From: Amphiura filiformis
Taxonomy: Eukaryota; Echinodermata; Ophiuroidea; Amphilepidida; Amphiuridae
DNA length: 64,000 nt
Assembly (NCBI RefSeq): GCF_039555335.1
Contig: NC_092642.1
Location: 8,256,752 to 8,320,751, forward strand
Direction of reading: 5' to 3'
This document shows positions 14,501 through 25,778 of this stretch, piece after piece (within the stretch, counting starts at the first letter, position 1; each line of letters begins with the position of its first letter). The notes below the pieces were generated by a model. That model saw only the letters and a list, made by a program, of their open reading frames with translations. It made no database searches and was not told the DNA's origin. Both the position numbers and the translations under genes were made by a program.

Positions 14501-17500
14501 GATAGTTACAGAATGGACCCATCCCAGTTGTAAGTTCTTTCAAGATAGGGCTTCACCTCACACTGCCAGAGTCGTATGGCAGGGACTTCAGGAACTATCT
14601 TTCTAAAAGCATGTGTAAAGCAATTTTATGTTATGTATACTGAGGTGAGATATTGAAGAGTATGTATGCAATAAATGGTTCAAGCAGTGAACCTATTCAT
14701 CTTGTGTCAAACCATAATTACGTCGATCTTCGTTTAAATGACAATAGCTCCCAGATGCATCAACCTATCAACTTCAGATTAATAGATCAATAAGTTAACA
14801 TATGCCCCGTTCTATTTATAGTACAAAAACTATATTAATTAGCAATTTTTTATTTTTTATATATTTTTGAAAATGTCACATAGCCCGGTACCAATCATTT
14901 TGATACACCCTGTATGTTCAATCCAGCTGGCAAATTTTGAAATTATTCAAATTGAAATTATTCAATTTTGAATTATTCAAATTATTCAAGTTTAAATTAT
15001 TGAAATTTATCAAAATCGGTTGGATTTTTCACAATTTGTTGTCCTCCTCCGGTTCTTCTTTTTATGGATGAAAATGGTTGGATATGAAATGATCTGAAAC
15101 TATTGAATTTGATTGTTCTCCAAAAACTTCCTTAAGGGGAGTGTGATTTATAAAAGGAATATCCCAATTATTCAGGTGAGGCCAATTGTGGCACGTCTGG
15201 CAATCAGAATGTCATTGTATTTCTATCCATCAAACATCACAAGCTAGATTGGATGCAACTTATTGGGAGCAGTATGCCGTAAAATTGTAACAAAGCAATT
15301 TTCTTAGTTCTACAACTCTCAAATCACTGGGGGCAATGAAATGCTACTGTAGTTTGCATAACGGAGTGATAAAGGATTAATTCATTTGAACAAAGATTAA
15401 TTTGTTTGAACAAAAAAGTATTAGAAATGTGAAATGTTATGAAGAATAAACTTGACGGAATTGAATACAGCCATGCATATCAGTTTTCTTACTAAATAAG
15501 AAAGTGTGAACCGTATTTGTTCCATTAGCTACCCATGCTCCTATAAGTGGCCCTCCCAGTGACTTTTCATGTTGCAAAACTAAAAGTTATTAAGCACCTA
15601 TGCAATTAATTCTATTAAGCCTTCCATGCTTCTGTGTAAAGTTTATGATCTTCATTTACTTCCACATGAATAAAAGCCAAAACACTATACTAAAAGTCTG
15701 TAAAATTGCTCTATTTTGGTGATTTCATTCATGAGAGGATCTTTATTGTATAATTTATGAATTTATACTTTAAAATCTGAATTCTGCGGTTATTTTGACC
15801 TCTTTCCTTGTGAGTGTATGTCTGTGGTCGGTGCCATTTCCTCAAGAAAAATTGTTCGCCAATAGGTGCACTCTAACAGAAAGCTATCTTAGGGCAGATT
15901 GTCTAATGCATGTTTAAAGATGGTAAAATAAGTAAAAAAATGTGAAAATTAAGGACCCAGAAACATTACTTGGCACCCTGGGTTATTAATGGAACAAATA
16001 TGGTAAGTTTTTATAGCCAGTGTTAGGAATATGTGAAAATCAAAGGGCTTGGATCATCAATTTTTACGGACCCAAGTTAAAATTTTTAATAAATAGAACA
16101 TAATGTGCTGTTACCTACAGGATAGTCTTGGAAATAACTTTTTAGGGGAATTTTGATCCCTTCTTAAACTCAACAGACCTTCAATAATTTGCACAAGCTT
16201 TTCTAAGCCCAAACTCTCACCTTATTTTTAACACCATGCTATCAATTTTGTTTCTCTTTTAGGGACAAGTGCCCACATTCTCATGGGAAGAAATCAGACA
16301 ATATGAGACAGACGAGGAAGGCATGGCATTCTTATTTGAGTATGCCAAGGAAGGCAAGAAACCAAGATGGGTGAAAATATACACAAAGTTTGTAAGTATT
16401 AGGAACAGTGTACAATTACAATTGAAGTGACTTCCAATTATGAATTTACCAGCGTAAAGAACTTGGGAAGCTTATTATTTAAATTAGGAAATGTTCAGAG
16501 TTTTAAATCTAATAAAGCTAGACTTTGGGTATGATCTGAATTTGTTCTGTATTTTGATGAAGGTTCCTGATCATCCTGGGATGAGATAGATAGTCAGAAA
16601 AAGGCTTCAGTTGGGCTTCCTCATCTAATGTGTGTATTCTACTAGGCAATCACAAAGAACGTAGCTTTTTTACTATGGGAAAAGTGACTGCTGATATATC
16701 CATCAGACATCGCTAGCATGTCTAAACATCAAATCACAACCAGTCAAACTCAGCAGTGAAATTGCTGTTCAGGACTAAGCGCTACCTAGCAATTTACCAT
16801 TGTTTTACCATTAGGGGGGGGGGGCCACAACTTTCGACCATGACCTGAAGATGTACAAAGCTAGCAAGCAAACTCTTGAATATTCAATGTTTCTTTCCAA
16901 CATTATCTGACTTAAGTTTAATCCCCAATTCTGTCTTCTTTCCCCACAGTTTGAATACATGCATGAATGCTTTCAGAGAATCGAGAAGGAAATTGAGTGG
17001 ACCAAGAGAAATGCCAATCATAATGATAACCAACAAGCTCAAGAAGATGAAGAAGAAGAAGATGAAGATGAGGAGGAAGAAGAAAGAGCAGAAGCCGTAG
17101 CAGCGCAGAGGGAGAAGGTAAACAGTTGCTTGCAAACTGACTTTGAAAAAAACAACAGAGAGAATCAATAATGTAACAAAAAATAGTAATTCTTGTTTAG
17201 CTGGATTTATTCTTTGAGGTGGCTATAGTTTTACATCTAAATTGTGGTGCTTCTTCCGGCAAAGTGGTCTAGTGGTAAACGGTTGACCTGTGACATCACA
17301 GGAGAGTTGCAGAGGAACTTTTTTGATGATTGCATCGTAAGTCATGGAAAAGGTTGTGGTGTAGTCCTATCCTTGATTAAGAGATGAGATGTGATATCAT
17401 AGCCATCTCAAGAAGCGACAAGAAGTGATTTCTTACTATCTCTACATAGTTTGAATCATATGTCAGGCTAGTTATTGAGAGTTAATTGAAAAGCACAATT

Positions 17501-17675
17501 GCACTGTTTCCTTGCTGGGATATCAACATAGTCAGTATTTAAATAACTCTAGATATTGGAATATTATGAGATTTTTATTATTTTTTGCATTCTTTTCATA
17601 TTTCAGGAGGCAGCCAGCCAAAGAGCCAAATCAAAGGGCAAAGTATTTAACACACTTGATGATGATGACCTGTGA
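5480..17675 (+). CDS. SNX27: Sorting nexin-27 (SNX27), 3' part, seven coding exons
   Basis: SNX27 is an endosomal adaptor (PDZ, PX and FERM-like domains) that works with retromer and WASH to return membrane cargo to the cell surface. The window holds only the C-terminal part, about 281 residues of FERM-like region plus tail: exons 5480-5555, 6041-6204, 8009-8098, 13014-13163, 16263-16391, 16950-17117 and 17607-17675. All junctions are AG/GT and all phases join. Diagnostic stretches are [60 protein letters not shown] and [12 protein letters not shown], which match the SNX27 family closely and exclude SNX17 and SNX31. The C-terminus adds a run of Asp/Glu ([15 protein letters not shown]) that I do not recall from vertebrate SNX27. 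The start codon, PDZ and PX domains lie left of position 1. Confidence 0.95.
6041..6204 (+). CDS. SNX27: SNX27 coding exon b
   Basis: Acceptor TTTCATGCAG, donor GTAGGT. Encodes [20 protein letters not shown] through [12 protein letters not shown] and ends in phase 0. This is strongly conserved FERM-like sequence. Confidence 0.93.
6384..6465. mobile_element. MITE, GGGCTATTCC family, short derivative
   Basis: GGACTATTCCAGTTGATATC ... ATTTCAACTGGAACAGCC, 82 bp: both ends of the family with a shortened centre. In the SNX27 intron just after exon b. Confidence 0.7.
6718..6859. mobile_element. MITE-like inverted repeat
   Basis: Left AAGACCGAACTAAAAAGACT and right GTCTTTTTAAATTTGGTCTT are imperfect inverted repeats, with TGACGTC inside both arms. 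About 140 bp. Confidence 0.6.
6903..7070. mobile_element. MITE, GGGCTATTCC family A
   Basis: CCATACACCCCCTATGGAAG ... CTTCCATAGGGGGTGATATG inverted arms, ending GGAATGGCCC. The outermost left end is missing. Confidence 0.85.
7113..7951. mobile_element. Element with TACTGTAAAAC termini
   Basis: TACTGTAAAACACTTTAATT TCGCG at the left and CGCG ... TTAACTTGTTTTACAGTA at the right are inverted. About 840 bp with poly(A) and poly(T) tracts inside. It ends 57 bp before SNX27 exon c. Confidence 0.55.
8009..8098 (+). CDS. SNX27: SNX27 coding exon c, the intact member of a tandem exon array
   Basis: A 90-bp phase 0-0 exon behind a normal pyrimidine tract (TTTAATTTTCAG) and before GTATGATG. It encodes [20 protein letters not shown] and so on, 30 residues, the same length as the vertebrate exon. 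It holds an in-exon GTAAGT (Asp-Val-Ser codons) that looks like a cryptic donor. Six shortened copies follow downstream. Confidence 0.93.
8151..8910 (+). repeat. Six tandem copies of SNX27 exon c with flanking intron
   Basis: Copies of the exon lie at 8151-8231, 8290-8370, 8424-8504, 8562-8642, 8696-8776 and 8830-8910, each 81 bp. All lack the same 9 bp (codons K-G-R) and all keep the donor CAG/GTATG. The units are spaced 134-139 bp and alternate between two spacer types, so the first five form a dimeric higher-order repeat. The spacers end in a G-rich GGGGAGGGAGGGCCAG instead of a pyrimidine tract, so splicing of these copies is doubtful. The last copy differs most (HQDKRNKLQ). If spliced, copies starting after CCAG would stay in frame; those after CCAAG would shift by one base. 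Confidence 0.95.
10551..10840. repeat. Tandem array, about 55-bp unit, five diverged copies
   Basis: AATCAAGAAACACTTCAT, AAGAAACATTCATAAAA and GGTTATTAATNATCAAG recur in order. Confidence 0.85.
10930..11125. repeat. Two direct copies of an approximately 110-bp block
   Basis: ATCATGGTAACT...ACACTTA, then TATGAAGTTACAGTAAATAT CTGTGGGC occurs at both about 10950-11034 and 11050-11125. Confidence 0.75.
11937..12108. mobile_element. MITE, GGGCTATTCC family A, damaged right end
   Basis: GGGCCATTCCAGATGAAAT, then CTCCCTATAGAAG...; right arm ATATCTTCCATAGGGAGGG but no terminal GCCC. Confidence 0.8.
12171..12294. mobile_element. MITE, GGGCTATTCC family A, right half
   Basis: ACCCCATTTGAAATTCATAC ... 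GATTTCAACTGGAATAGCCC. It lies 60 bp after another copy. Confidence 0.8.
12662..12875. mobile_element. MITE-like inverted repeat, about 214 bp
   Basis: ACTTCAAGTTCAGTAGTGAC at the left, inverted as TCACTACTGAACTTGAGGT at the right. Just upstream of SNX27 exon d. Confidence 0.7.
13014..13163 (+). CDS. SNX27: SNX27 coding exon d
   Basis: Acceptor TTTATTGCAG, donor GTAAGA. 150 bp, phase 0-0. Encodes [20 protein letters not shown] through [13 protein letters not shown]. The FPHCxCDxRxxGHVI core is typical of SNX27. Confidence 0.94.
13690..13795 (+). mobile_element. Possible LINE 3' end fragment
   Basis: A pattern like a non-LTR 3' end: CTCTTTTTTTGGTCATCCTA, then a short spacer, then GGTAAATAAATAAACTGAAA repeated as AAACTG units. 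No reading frame remains. Confidence 0.35.
13801..14914. mobile_element. DNA transposon remnant with TACAGGGTGT termini (copy 1)
   Basis: TACAGGGTGTATCAAAATGA at the left, inverted as TCATTTTGATACACCCTGTA at the right, 28-bp ends, TA at both borders. 1,114 bp. The centre has broken reading frames faintly like a transposase helix-turn-helix ([11 protein letters not shown]) and no intact protein. Confidence 0.8.
16263..16391 (+). CDS. SNX27: SNX27 coding exon e
   Basis: Acceptor TTTCTCTTTTAG, donor GTAAGT. 129 bp, phase 0-0. Encodes [20 protein letters not shown] through [10 protein letters not shown], near the end of the FERM F3-like fold. Confidence 0.94.
16950..17117 (+). CDS. SNX27: SNX27 coding exon f with acidic tail
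   Basis: Acceptor TTCCCCACAG, donor GTAAAC. 168 bp, phase 0-0. Encodes [20 protein letters not shown], then an acidic low-complexity stretch from GAAGAAGAAGATGAAGATG-type repeats, which probably expanded by slippage. Confidence 0.9.
17607..17675 (+). CDS. SNX27: SNX27 last coding exon and stop
   Basis: Acceptor TTCATATTTCAG. Encodes [20 protein letters not shown] plus DL and stop TGA at 17673-17675. The acidic end continues the character of the preceding exon. The 3' UTR runs on from 17676; I cannot fix its end. Confidence 0.85.
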   Translation, partial: EAASQRAKSKGKVFNTLDDDDL

Positions 17676-18171
17676 CCCTAACCAGCATGACTTTTGACAC
17701 CTTGAACCGTTCCGGTGCTTGATATACAACTCCAGTGATCCCAGCGGAATCTCAGAAGATGAAAACATGTCTAAGACAACCAACTGGGCCTGATATCACA
17801 AAGATCTAAAACATGCTGAAAGGGCCCCAAACATATCGGGTCATTCTGTGAAAGCAACAAAGTTGCGCACAGAATGGCTGCTGTATGATTAATTTTTTAA
17901 TCACTATGCTGAAGAAATTTGTCAAATTATTGTGTGGGCCTGTAGTTCACATTGTTGTATTATGAATCATATCAAGAAACACTACATATGAGAGATGACA
18001 CTGAGGCAGGTGACTCTAAATACAAAAAGCAACTATCACTGGAGTCGGCTATAGTTGCTGTGGTTGTATCATACCATTTGCTTGATTCTCAAGAGATTTT
18101 TGATGAAATCCAGTTATGCCAGCAGTCAAAGGATATATCTTCATCTTCATATGCAGCTACAGAGTTAAAAT

Positions 18172-18358
18172 GGGCTATTCCAGTTGAAATTCATACACCT
18201 TCTTTGGAAGACATGACCTTAATCTCCCACACAGGGAGTGTGAATTTCAAATGGGGTTACTTGAATTGGTGACTCCATTTGAAATCTACACCCACTGCAT
18301 GGGAGATTAAGATGATGTCTTCCACAGGGGTTGTATGGATATCAAATAGAATAGCCCA
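18172..18358. mobile_element. MITE, GGGCTATTCC family A, near full length
   Basis: GGGCTATTCCAGTTGAAATT ... ATCAAATAGAATAGCCC, 187 bp, with internal GGGAGTGTGAATTTCAAATG and GGAGATTAAGATGATGTC arms. Lies in the presumed SNX27 3' UTR or just beyond. Confidence 0.92.
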
Positions 18359-19536
18359 ATTTCTGATGATGTGGGGTGCAGACAGTGACAGGATTTGAGT
18401 TGAATGGCACACAAGTGAGTGAAATATGAATTGCTAGCAGGTAAACTCAGGAGTGATATATTTCCAGCAGTAACTGATCGGGAGACAATTACTGGTAGCA
18501 TTTTCACCATTGCTACTGGCATCTGATATAACCCAGCCAGTTGTCTCACATTTCCTGCACTTGCTGGATTAATCAATACAGCCTGCCAGCACAAGCTTAC
18601 TATGGGTTTGGGCTGTATGATAAAGAATCAGAAAAAGTTTGTGACATTCCTCCATCTACATGCAAAGGTGTTCCAAGCATAACAGCAGTGGAACAGCTGA
18701 AAGTTTTTTCAATGTTTGTTGGTTTGGAATTGGACATAACATGGCCCATATACATGTATCATGTATACCATCAAGGCCAGAAATGTGAATGTAATGTTTG
18801 CACTATGTGGAATCTTCTTGAAGGTGGCACAATTAAGATGTCAGTTGAATACAAGAATGTTTTAAGTGCGTAGTAATAACAAAACACTATGTCGGTTTTT
18901 TTTTGCATTTTACTGTGAAAGCGATACTATTCTCAATGCCAGTTACGTGTATAACACAAATATATTGGCCAAATTATTGATCAGCTCAACATGAAAATGG
19001 AAGTGATCAAGCAAATGGCTCAATCTATTACTTCTTGTCCACAGTATGGGCAAGTTATGGGTGTAAAACCATCAGTTGAATGTAAGAAGGTCAAAGTGCT
19101 TTGTGATTATTATGCATGTACCTTCTTGCATTGAACAATAGGCAAAATATTAAATTCTCATTCATGAGAGGACGTACCTCCTGCGTACTGTTGTGTGAGC
19201 ATACTTTTGGTGGAATAACGGGATCTCATGACCGAACCTTGACCTTGCCTAGCGACGACCGTTTTCGAAGTGTGATTGGTTAATTCTCAAAAGCTCTGCT
19301 TGCTCCGTAAGTATGTGGTCTTTGTGTAGTACGCTCGACGCAAATATCTATGCGTATCCAAGTTGGCTCTCATGATAGAGAATTAGATCTTTTGCCTATA
19401 ACAATTAATATCATTTGTTTATTATCTTATCAGTTTTTTATCTCGTTAATCTGTATAAAGAGCAGAATTCTGCACTTTCAAGAAAAAAAGCAGTATCTTC
19501 AGTCATGTTACAAAACTGATACTGCCTTCTTACTTT

Positions 19537-19775
19537 GGGCTATTCTATTTGAAATCCCTGTGGATATTAAAGATAAGTCTTTCACAGAAGGTCAGAAGGA
19601 GTATGTTTTTCAAATGGAATTTGCTTGGGTTAATTATTTGTAAACCCATGCAATGTACTCCCCCTGTATGTGGCTTTATCTTGATCTTCCACAACTGGAG
19701 TATTTCAAATTCAAGTTACTACTACTTTAGCAATCTTTCACAGAGAGAGTATGGATTTCAAATGGAATCACCCTT
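19537..19775. mobile_element. MITE, GGGCTATTCC family, degenerate
   Basis: GGGCTATTCTATTTGAAATC at the left; several ATTTCAAATGGAAT blocks; right end ends ATGGAATCACCC. Confidence 0.55.
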
Positions 19776-21032
19776 TGGACGACAAAGCTCAAATCATCCA
19801 TAATATCAACCACTGTTCATGCTGTGGTTATCATTATTTTTCTTGTATAAATGTATTTCATTTATGTGAATATGTTTCATTTATATAAATATATATTGCG
19901 GCTATAACTAAGAGTGCATCAATATACTTCACCTTTTATCATTATGTTTCCTCATTATGTTTTCATAGTGCCATTGATTCAATATGGTGATCATTAATAC
20001 AAAATATTATCTGCAACAGATGTGAATCATTTCAGATAAAAAGTACGCTTACTGGCAACTATTAGCAACAGGTGTGAGGTAGTACTGATATGTGGGTTTC
20101 AAAGAAGTAAAGGCACATTCTGTGAGGTTGGCCAACTGAAATTCCTACAGTGTTATTTACCTATTGATGTGGTACATGAAAACCCAAAGTGAAATTTGCA
20201 ACAACATGTTTGTTTATACAAAAAAATCCCATTTTATGAAAATTATGTGATCCGATAATTTGCATCACCTCATACATGCTACTCAAACCTGTACAGTATG
20301 ATGGTTGCTTGGTGTGAGGCCATTTTGTGTGAATATTGTGTTGTTGCACACTTTTGTCTGATGCTAGAAAAAAATAGAATTTTACATAAGTCTAGAATTC
20401 TATATAAGCTGTAATCCAAATAAAAGGTGTAATGACAAATATGATCCCAGCAGGGGTTCTTCATGTAATGAATGACGATGTAAGAACAAGGAATAATATC
20501 ACAACAAATTCAATCAAGTATTTTGAACGGAACCAAACCAAAGTGAAACAAATGTGTCCTACTGTTGACTTCATTATTTCGTACATAGAATAGTCATTTT
20601 GTAGATATGTTACCTCCAGAAATGGGGCCATAACAAATCAATTCCGGAAAAAAGAAAGGAAACCTTTTTTCTTTGGGGGAAATTGTCAAAGTATTTCAGC
20701 TTAAAAAAGCCAAACTATTTTTAAGGGGATGAAACTTCTTTAATCCTTGAATTCAAGGGAAAAAATAGCAGGCTCTATTTGCTCACTGGTTACCCACTCC
20801 CATGCTGAGCCTCTTCTATAACATGACTGGCAGCAACTGTGCTTTAACTTTTGGTTGGTCACAAATAGCTCCCGGTTCAGACAAAATTGTGAAAAAGTAG
20901 AGCTCATTTCAGGTGTACTTCAGTTCAAACCCTGCTATTCTTTCCCTTGCCTGCATTAGCCTGTTCCCCCGAACCATGGTGCCTGCAAGTTATTGACCAC
21001 CTGTCTGAGAGCCAGGCCGATTTTCAGAAAAC

Positions 21033-21200
21033 GGGCTATTCAAGTAGAAATCCATACACCCCTATGAAAAACATTACCTTAATCTTCCACACAGAGAATG
21101 TGAATTTCAAATGGGTTTACCAGAATGGGTGATTCCATTTGCAATCTACACCCCCTGTGTGAGAGATTAAGGGGTGCGTGGATTTCAACTGAAATAGTCC
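21033..21200. mobile_element. MITE, GGGCTATTCC family A
   Basis: GGGCTATTCAAGTAGAAATC CATACACCCC left; right GTGGATTTCAACTGAAATAG. The right arm lost the TCATGTCTTCCATAG block. Confidence 0.85.
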
Positions 21201-21742
21201 AATGCACCTGTTACCCAATTACATCTCTGATTACGGGTTCATGCTAAAATTATTGTAAAGATAAAATATATGAAATTTTCTTGCCAAAATCCACAAAATC
21301 ATTGTCTGTCAAAATGGACCTAAAATTATAGCATCTAAGAAGTGAGGATTAAAACAACAAAAGTGGGAAATGGTGCTTTTATTTGCTTGATTTGCTTATT
21401 TGCTTTATTTGCTTGATGACAATATCTTGAAATATTTAACTAACACCCACAATGGAGGAGAATCAATGACGTAACTAACATCCATAGAAATAGATGGAGG
21501 AGAATGCAAATTTGCTGTCATCTCTATTATTCAGGCATGGGGGGAATAGAGTTTGGTGTTGTGTAATGCTCGGAATGCATTGACTAATCGCATGACATTT
21601 GCCAACCAGATATAATTTGAAGCACTGGATGGTGCAATGCACTGAAATTACTTTTATTAGTCTGTGCGTATTGTTGGCCATGACTTGACCATCTCTAAAT
21701 TGTCCTCCATGGCTGATACAATGATGTTGTATAGAGCAGTAT

Positions 21743-21985
21743 TACCGTAAAACCTCGTCTACAAGCATATAGGGTGCTTTCGATGAAAGATAAATTAATC
21801 CATATGCTATCCATCGACAAAATTATAATATTATGGAGTTTGAGCAAATTAATTACAGATACAAACATATACAAACAAGTATTATTGTAAGACCAATCTA
21901 TTGTATTGGAATATTTACGGCTGTCTCGTTTTAATTTAGCTTTCATCAAAAACACTATATGCTTGTAGACAATGTTTTACGGTAT
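21743..21985. mobile_element. MITE with ACCGTAAAACCTC ends (copy 1)
   Basis: ACCGTAAAACCTCGTCTACA at the left, inverted as TGTAGACAATGTTTTACGGT at the right; inner arms TTTCGATGAAAGATAAATTA and TAATTTAGCTTTCATC. Same family as 52000-52218. Confidence 0.88.
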
Positions 21986-22354
21986 ACATGTAGGAGTCAG
22001 GATTCTCTCTCATCTATTTCTGTACCAACACCTACCTTGTGTCACTTCTAGTTTGATAGTGTTGTGCAAACTAGCTTGTAACACATGCAGCGTTCTCAGA
22101 ATCACAGCATAATACAGTAAAGGCAGCATAATTGGAATGCTGACATACCAATACTTATTTTGACATCACCGCCAAATTCACAAGTGACACAAGGTATAGG
22201 CATGTCTGTACTCAACTAATGCATTTTCAATGCCAATTTGTAATATATGTGTCACTAAGACGAATACCTTGGAACTCTGAGGATTATGAAGTGTGATTTT
22301 TGTTGTGTGAGCTTTTTATTTGCTTTAGGATATGCTTCAAAATATGTACTTTAT

Positions 22355-22502
22355 ACAGTAAGATTAAGTATTTCTTGGCCAAAACACTAGTGGCTCCGCG
22401 ATAATCACATGCGAATATAGTGCGGTACAGAAGAAAGCATACACGCTACATGAACGCAACACACATGTTCCAGTTTGGCCAAGAAATACTTAATTTTACT
22501 GT
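22355..22502. mobile_element. MITE, 148 bp, TTGGCCAAGAAATACTT ends
   Basis: ACAGTAAGATTAAGTATTTC TTGGCCAAAAC at the left and GTTTGGCCAAGAAATACTTA ATTTTACTGT at the right. Confidence 0.9.
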
Positions 22503-23328
22503 AATTTATATGTACAACGGCATCCTGGTAGAACAGGCGGTAAAACTGGGTTCTGCCAGGGCATCGGTGGTTGGGTTTTGAAGCATCCCTTAGCGGTTGT
22601 AATTATTTTGTGATTCTGTTGTGAACAGTTTGAAGTTTATTTTAAATTTGTGATTCTGAAAAAAAAAGTGCAAAAAAAGATTTCCTGCTAATGCTGCTTT
22701 CAGTAAGGAAGTTGGAAAGGAAGATACAGAGTACAGGGATTTCAAAGGCCAAAGTTATTGTAAATAACATTTTTTTTTTTTTTCAAATCAATTTGGTCTC
22801 ATATGTTTTACATCATTGCGGCAATCAAGTCCTATAAATAAATATAACTAGTTTTGTTTCATAAATTCACAGCTGACCCCTCCCTCCTGTCTATAATGAA
22901 ACCAAAACTGGGTAAAAATGTTTTTAAGAGCATAGGAGAAACATAATCAACATTTTTAACTCACTCCATCCCTAATGAAGCTATTGTCATTCATAGAACT
23001 TAGTTGATCTTTTGGAGTGTTTCCTAATTCATCAAAAGTTTGATTTTTTAGTCTTTCTCCACTAGTATAAGCTAAAGAAAAATACAATCTTGCTAAATTA
23101 GTAAGAAAATAAGCATTAGAAAAGTAGGTGCGTACCAGTAGCCCCATATTTTTACTTCAATCCCAGTGATATTGTTTAGCCATTATGTCTTTATATATTT
23201 TCTAGGGTTAAGGATAAGGGTCAGTCATTAGGGTCAAAGGTCATATTTGCATTATTATGTGGTATGGGGTAAGTTGTATATCTTATTACAGCAAAAATAA
23301 CTCAGAAATGATGTGTATGAACAAATAT

Positions 23329-23562
23329 GGGCTAATCCATTCATTAATTCATTCTCCTGTGGATGAATTTTGAACATTAACCAACTCTTTGAAATTCACC
23401 CTCCCTGTGTGGAAGATTCAAGTGGAATCTTTCTCATCAGGTGTATGAAATTCAAATGGAGCTGCCTAATGCATGTATTTCATTTGAAATTCACACTCCC
23501 CCATTGGAAGATATTTCTAACATCTTCCACAGGGGTAGTGTGGATTGCAAATGGAATAGCCC
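23329..23562. mobile_element. MITE, GGGCTATTCC family, subfamily B
   Basis: GGGCTAATCCATTCATTAAT ... GATTGCAAATGGAATAGCCC. Contains CACCCTCCCTGTGTGGAAGA and CATCTTCCACAGGGGTAGTG, the subfamily mark also seen at 60955-61225. Confidence 0.82.
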
Positions 23563-23619
23563 AATGATGTAGAACTTACATGTTTTTTTCTACTTTATAT
23601 TGAGCTATCACAGAAATTA

Positions 23620-23753
23620 TTAGAGAGCTTGCGATTTCTAAATGTGCGTATCATACACTCATGCATCTTATTGAAAATCACTCTCATGTGACAGGATTTT
23701 GAATAGATGCATGGGCGTATGATATGTAAATTTGGAAATCGCAAGCTCTCTAA
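23620..23753. mobile_element. MITE, 134 bp
   Basis: TTAGAGAGCTTGCGATTTCT at the left, inverted as GAAATCGCAAGCTCTCTAA at the right. Confidence 0.9.
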
Positions 23754-23826
23754 TTACACCAAATTGGCATTATTTGATAAATGTGGCATGTGCGTTGAAT
23801 TTTGGAGGTTAAAGGTCATAAAGTGA

Positions 23827-24085
23827 CATATATGTGACATGATCAAGGGGAATGAGTCACATGTCGACCCTGGTCGAAAATGAGTTTTACACATGTTTCT
23901 AAAGAGGACATTTAGAGCTTTCAGAAACTGCCCTATGTTGATACGACTTTTCTTTGCGAAGTTACGTCACATGACCAATTGCTGAAAACACTATAAAACA
24001 AAAGAATTTTAACACTTTCTTTGCCAATATCTCAAAATCAATATTAGCGACATCCGACTCATTTACCTTAATCGTGTCACATATG
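23827..24085. mobile_element. MITE with CATATGTGAC ends (copy 1)
   Basis: CATATATGTGACATGATCAA GGGGAATG left, AATCGTGTCACATATG right. The interior is about 90 percent like 41333-41592. Confidence 0.88.
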
Positions 24086-24569
24086 AAGTTTTTAAAGTCA
24101 TCACTTACCCTTAATTCGTGAACAATCTTGGTTATGACTCCGTTTGATAGAAAATCTCTTCTGTATTAATAGCAACACATGATTCTTTCCTGAATTCGTC
24201 CAGAAAAACACCCTCTTTAAAATTTGAAATACGGCTGTAAAACTCTCAAAATATTTTAGCTGGTAATCATGTAGTAATACATTGTAGATCCTATTGTAAG
24301 TAATATTAGAAATACATGAAATCTTTCTTTACACATGTATATACACACAAACATACAGAAATAATGTAAATATATTACTTTATATAGAAAATCCCATTAT
24401 TTTGTTATTTTGTACAATGAAAGGTAATGGTATAATGCATGCCTAATGGTAATGGGTGTGGATGGACAGCCAGCAGCGTAAGTTCTGTATAAAACTTGCA
24501 TAAATATTTGTCACTCTTACAAGAAGGCTTGTAACTTTTGATTTATTGGATTCAGAAATTGTCCTTATT

Positions 24570-24708
24570 GGGCTATTCCAATTGAAATCCATACACCCCT
24601 CTATGGGAGACATGACCTTGATCTCCCACACAGGGAGTGTTTATTTCAAATGGGGTTACTAAATGGGTGACTCCATTTAAAATTTGCACCCCCTGTGTGG
24701 TAGACTTC
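24570..24708. mobile_element. MITE, GGGCTATTCC family A, right end lost
   Basis: GGGCTATTCCAATTGAAATC CATACACCCC left; the right side stops at CCCCTGTGTGGTAGACTT. Confidence 0.85.
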
Positions 24709-25508
24709 TCCGTAGTCCACTTGCCCATTTTGCATACTCTGGCTATTACATTATACATTTAAGCATAAAACTCTGATTTATATTAATTTGTGTGCAACTG
24801 ATAGATTTTAACATATGTATCTGATCTTTTCAGTCACCGCACTCCCTCTGCTTGAATAGCTTGCCAAGGGGACTACTGACCTTGGATTGCGGTTAACATT
24901 TTTAACACGGGACTCTATGGAGAGTTAGGCCAATTTCTGGCCTAACTAAAATTGGCCATGATGTAATGCATCTTTAAATGGATCTGCCTTGTGATTGGTC
25001 GCCCATATCTTGCTATGGTTTAAATCTTCCGGGCCCGCGACATTACCATTAACTACACCGTACACAACTGTCTGTGGTCTTGCGGCGCTTTTGTGTTGAC
25101 GCGAAAGTTAATCTCTCATCAAACATCTAGCGCGTCTTGTACTATACCATGCTTAGTACTTGTGGTTAATGGACTGATAAACAAGTATGCTTGACAGTGT
25201 ATTTTTAGAGAGCAAAGTTCTGCTTAAAATCCATAGTCGGATTTTCGGGGTTCGTTATCAATAAACTGGTAGTTTCCAAAATCAGAATTGTTCAGTATTA
25301 AAGTGAGCCATTATAATTATGCAAGATAGTGTTGCATTCAATTACTTTTATTGTCACTAATCATCTGATATTTTTAACTCTTTATGACCATTTTACTATT
25401 GAATACTTTAATTTTAATAAACATCAGTATAATTTTGAGTTCAACAAAATGGGTTCATCATGACTAATAATAACATATTTTTAATAAAATTCGACTATGG
25501 CATAGTCT

Positions 25509-25574
25509 ACCTGTGTGGAAGATTTAGGTCATGTCTTCCATTGGGGGTGTATGAATTTCAACTGGAAATGCCCA
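25509..25574. mobile_element. MITE, GGGCTATTCC family A, right end only
   Basis: CCTGTGTGGAAGATTTAGG ... GAATTTCAACTGGAAATGCCC. Confidence 0.8.
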
Positions 25575-25778
25575 TTGTCAGTTTTGCTGGCTTTTTAATG
25601 CATGTGATGTGTATTACCCACATACCACACACTTGTCTGTGATTGGTTGCTATGTGAAGATCTACTCATTGGCAAGTCAGCATTGCTCCGTCCATATCGA
25701 TAACAATTTGACAATGTGTGTGTGCCCTGATGCTGATACAGAGAAAAATACTTTGTGTAAAGGAATCTTCAAAGCAAA

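Noticed and set aside
17262..17285. A-box-like AGTGGTCTAGTGGTAAACGG
   Set aside because: No B box at the right distance; probably chance or a very old SINE.
18541..18873. 110-codon open frame after SNX27
   Set aside because: No recognisable family, no splice context, lies in the probable 3' UTR. Chance is more likely.
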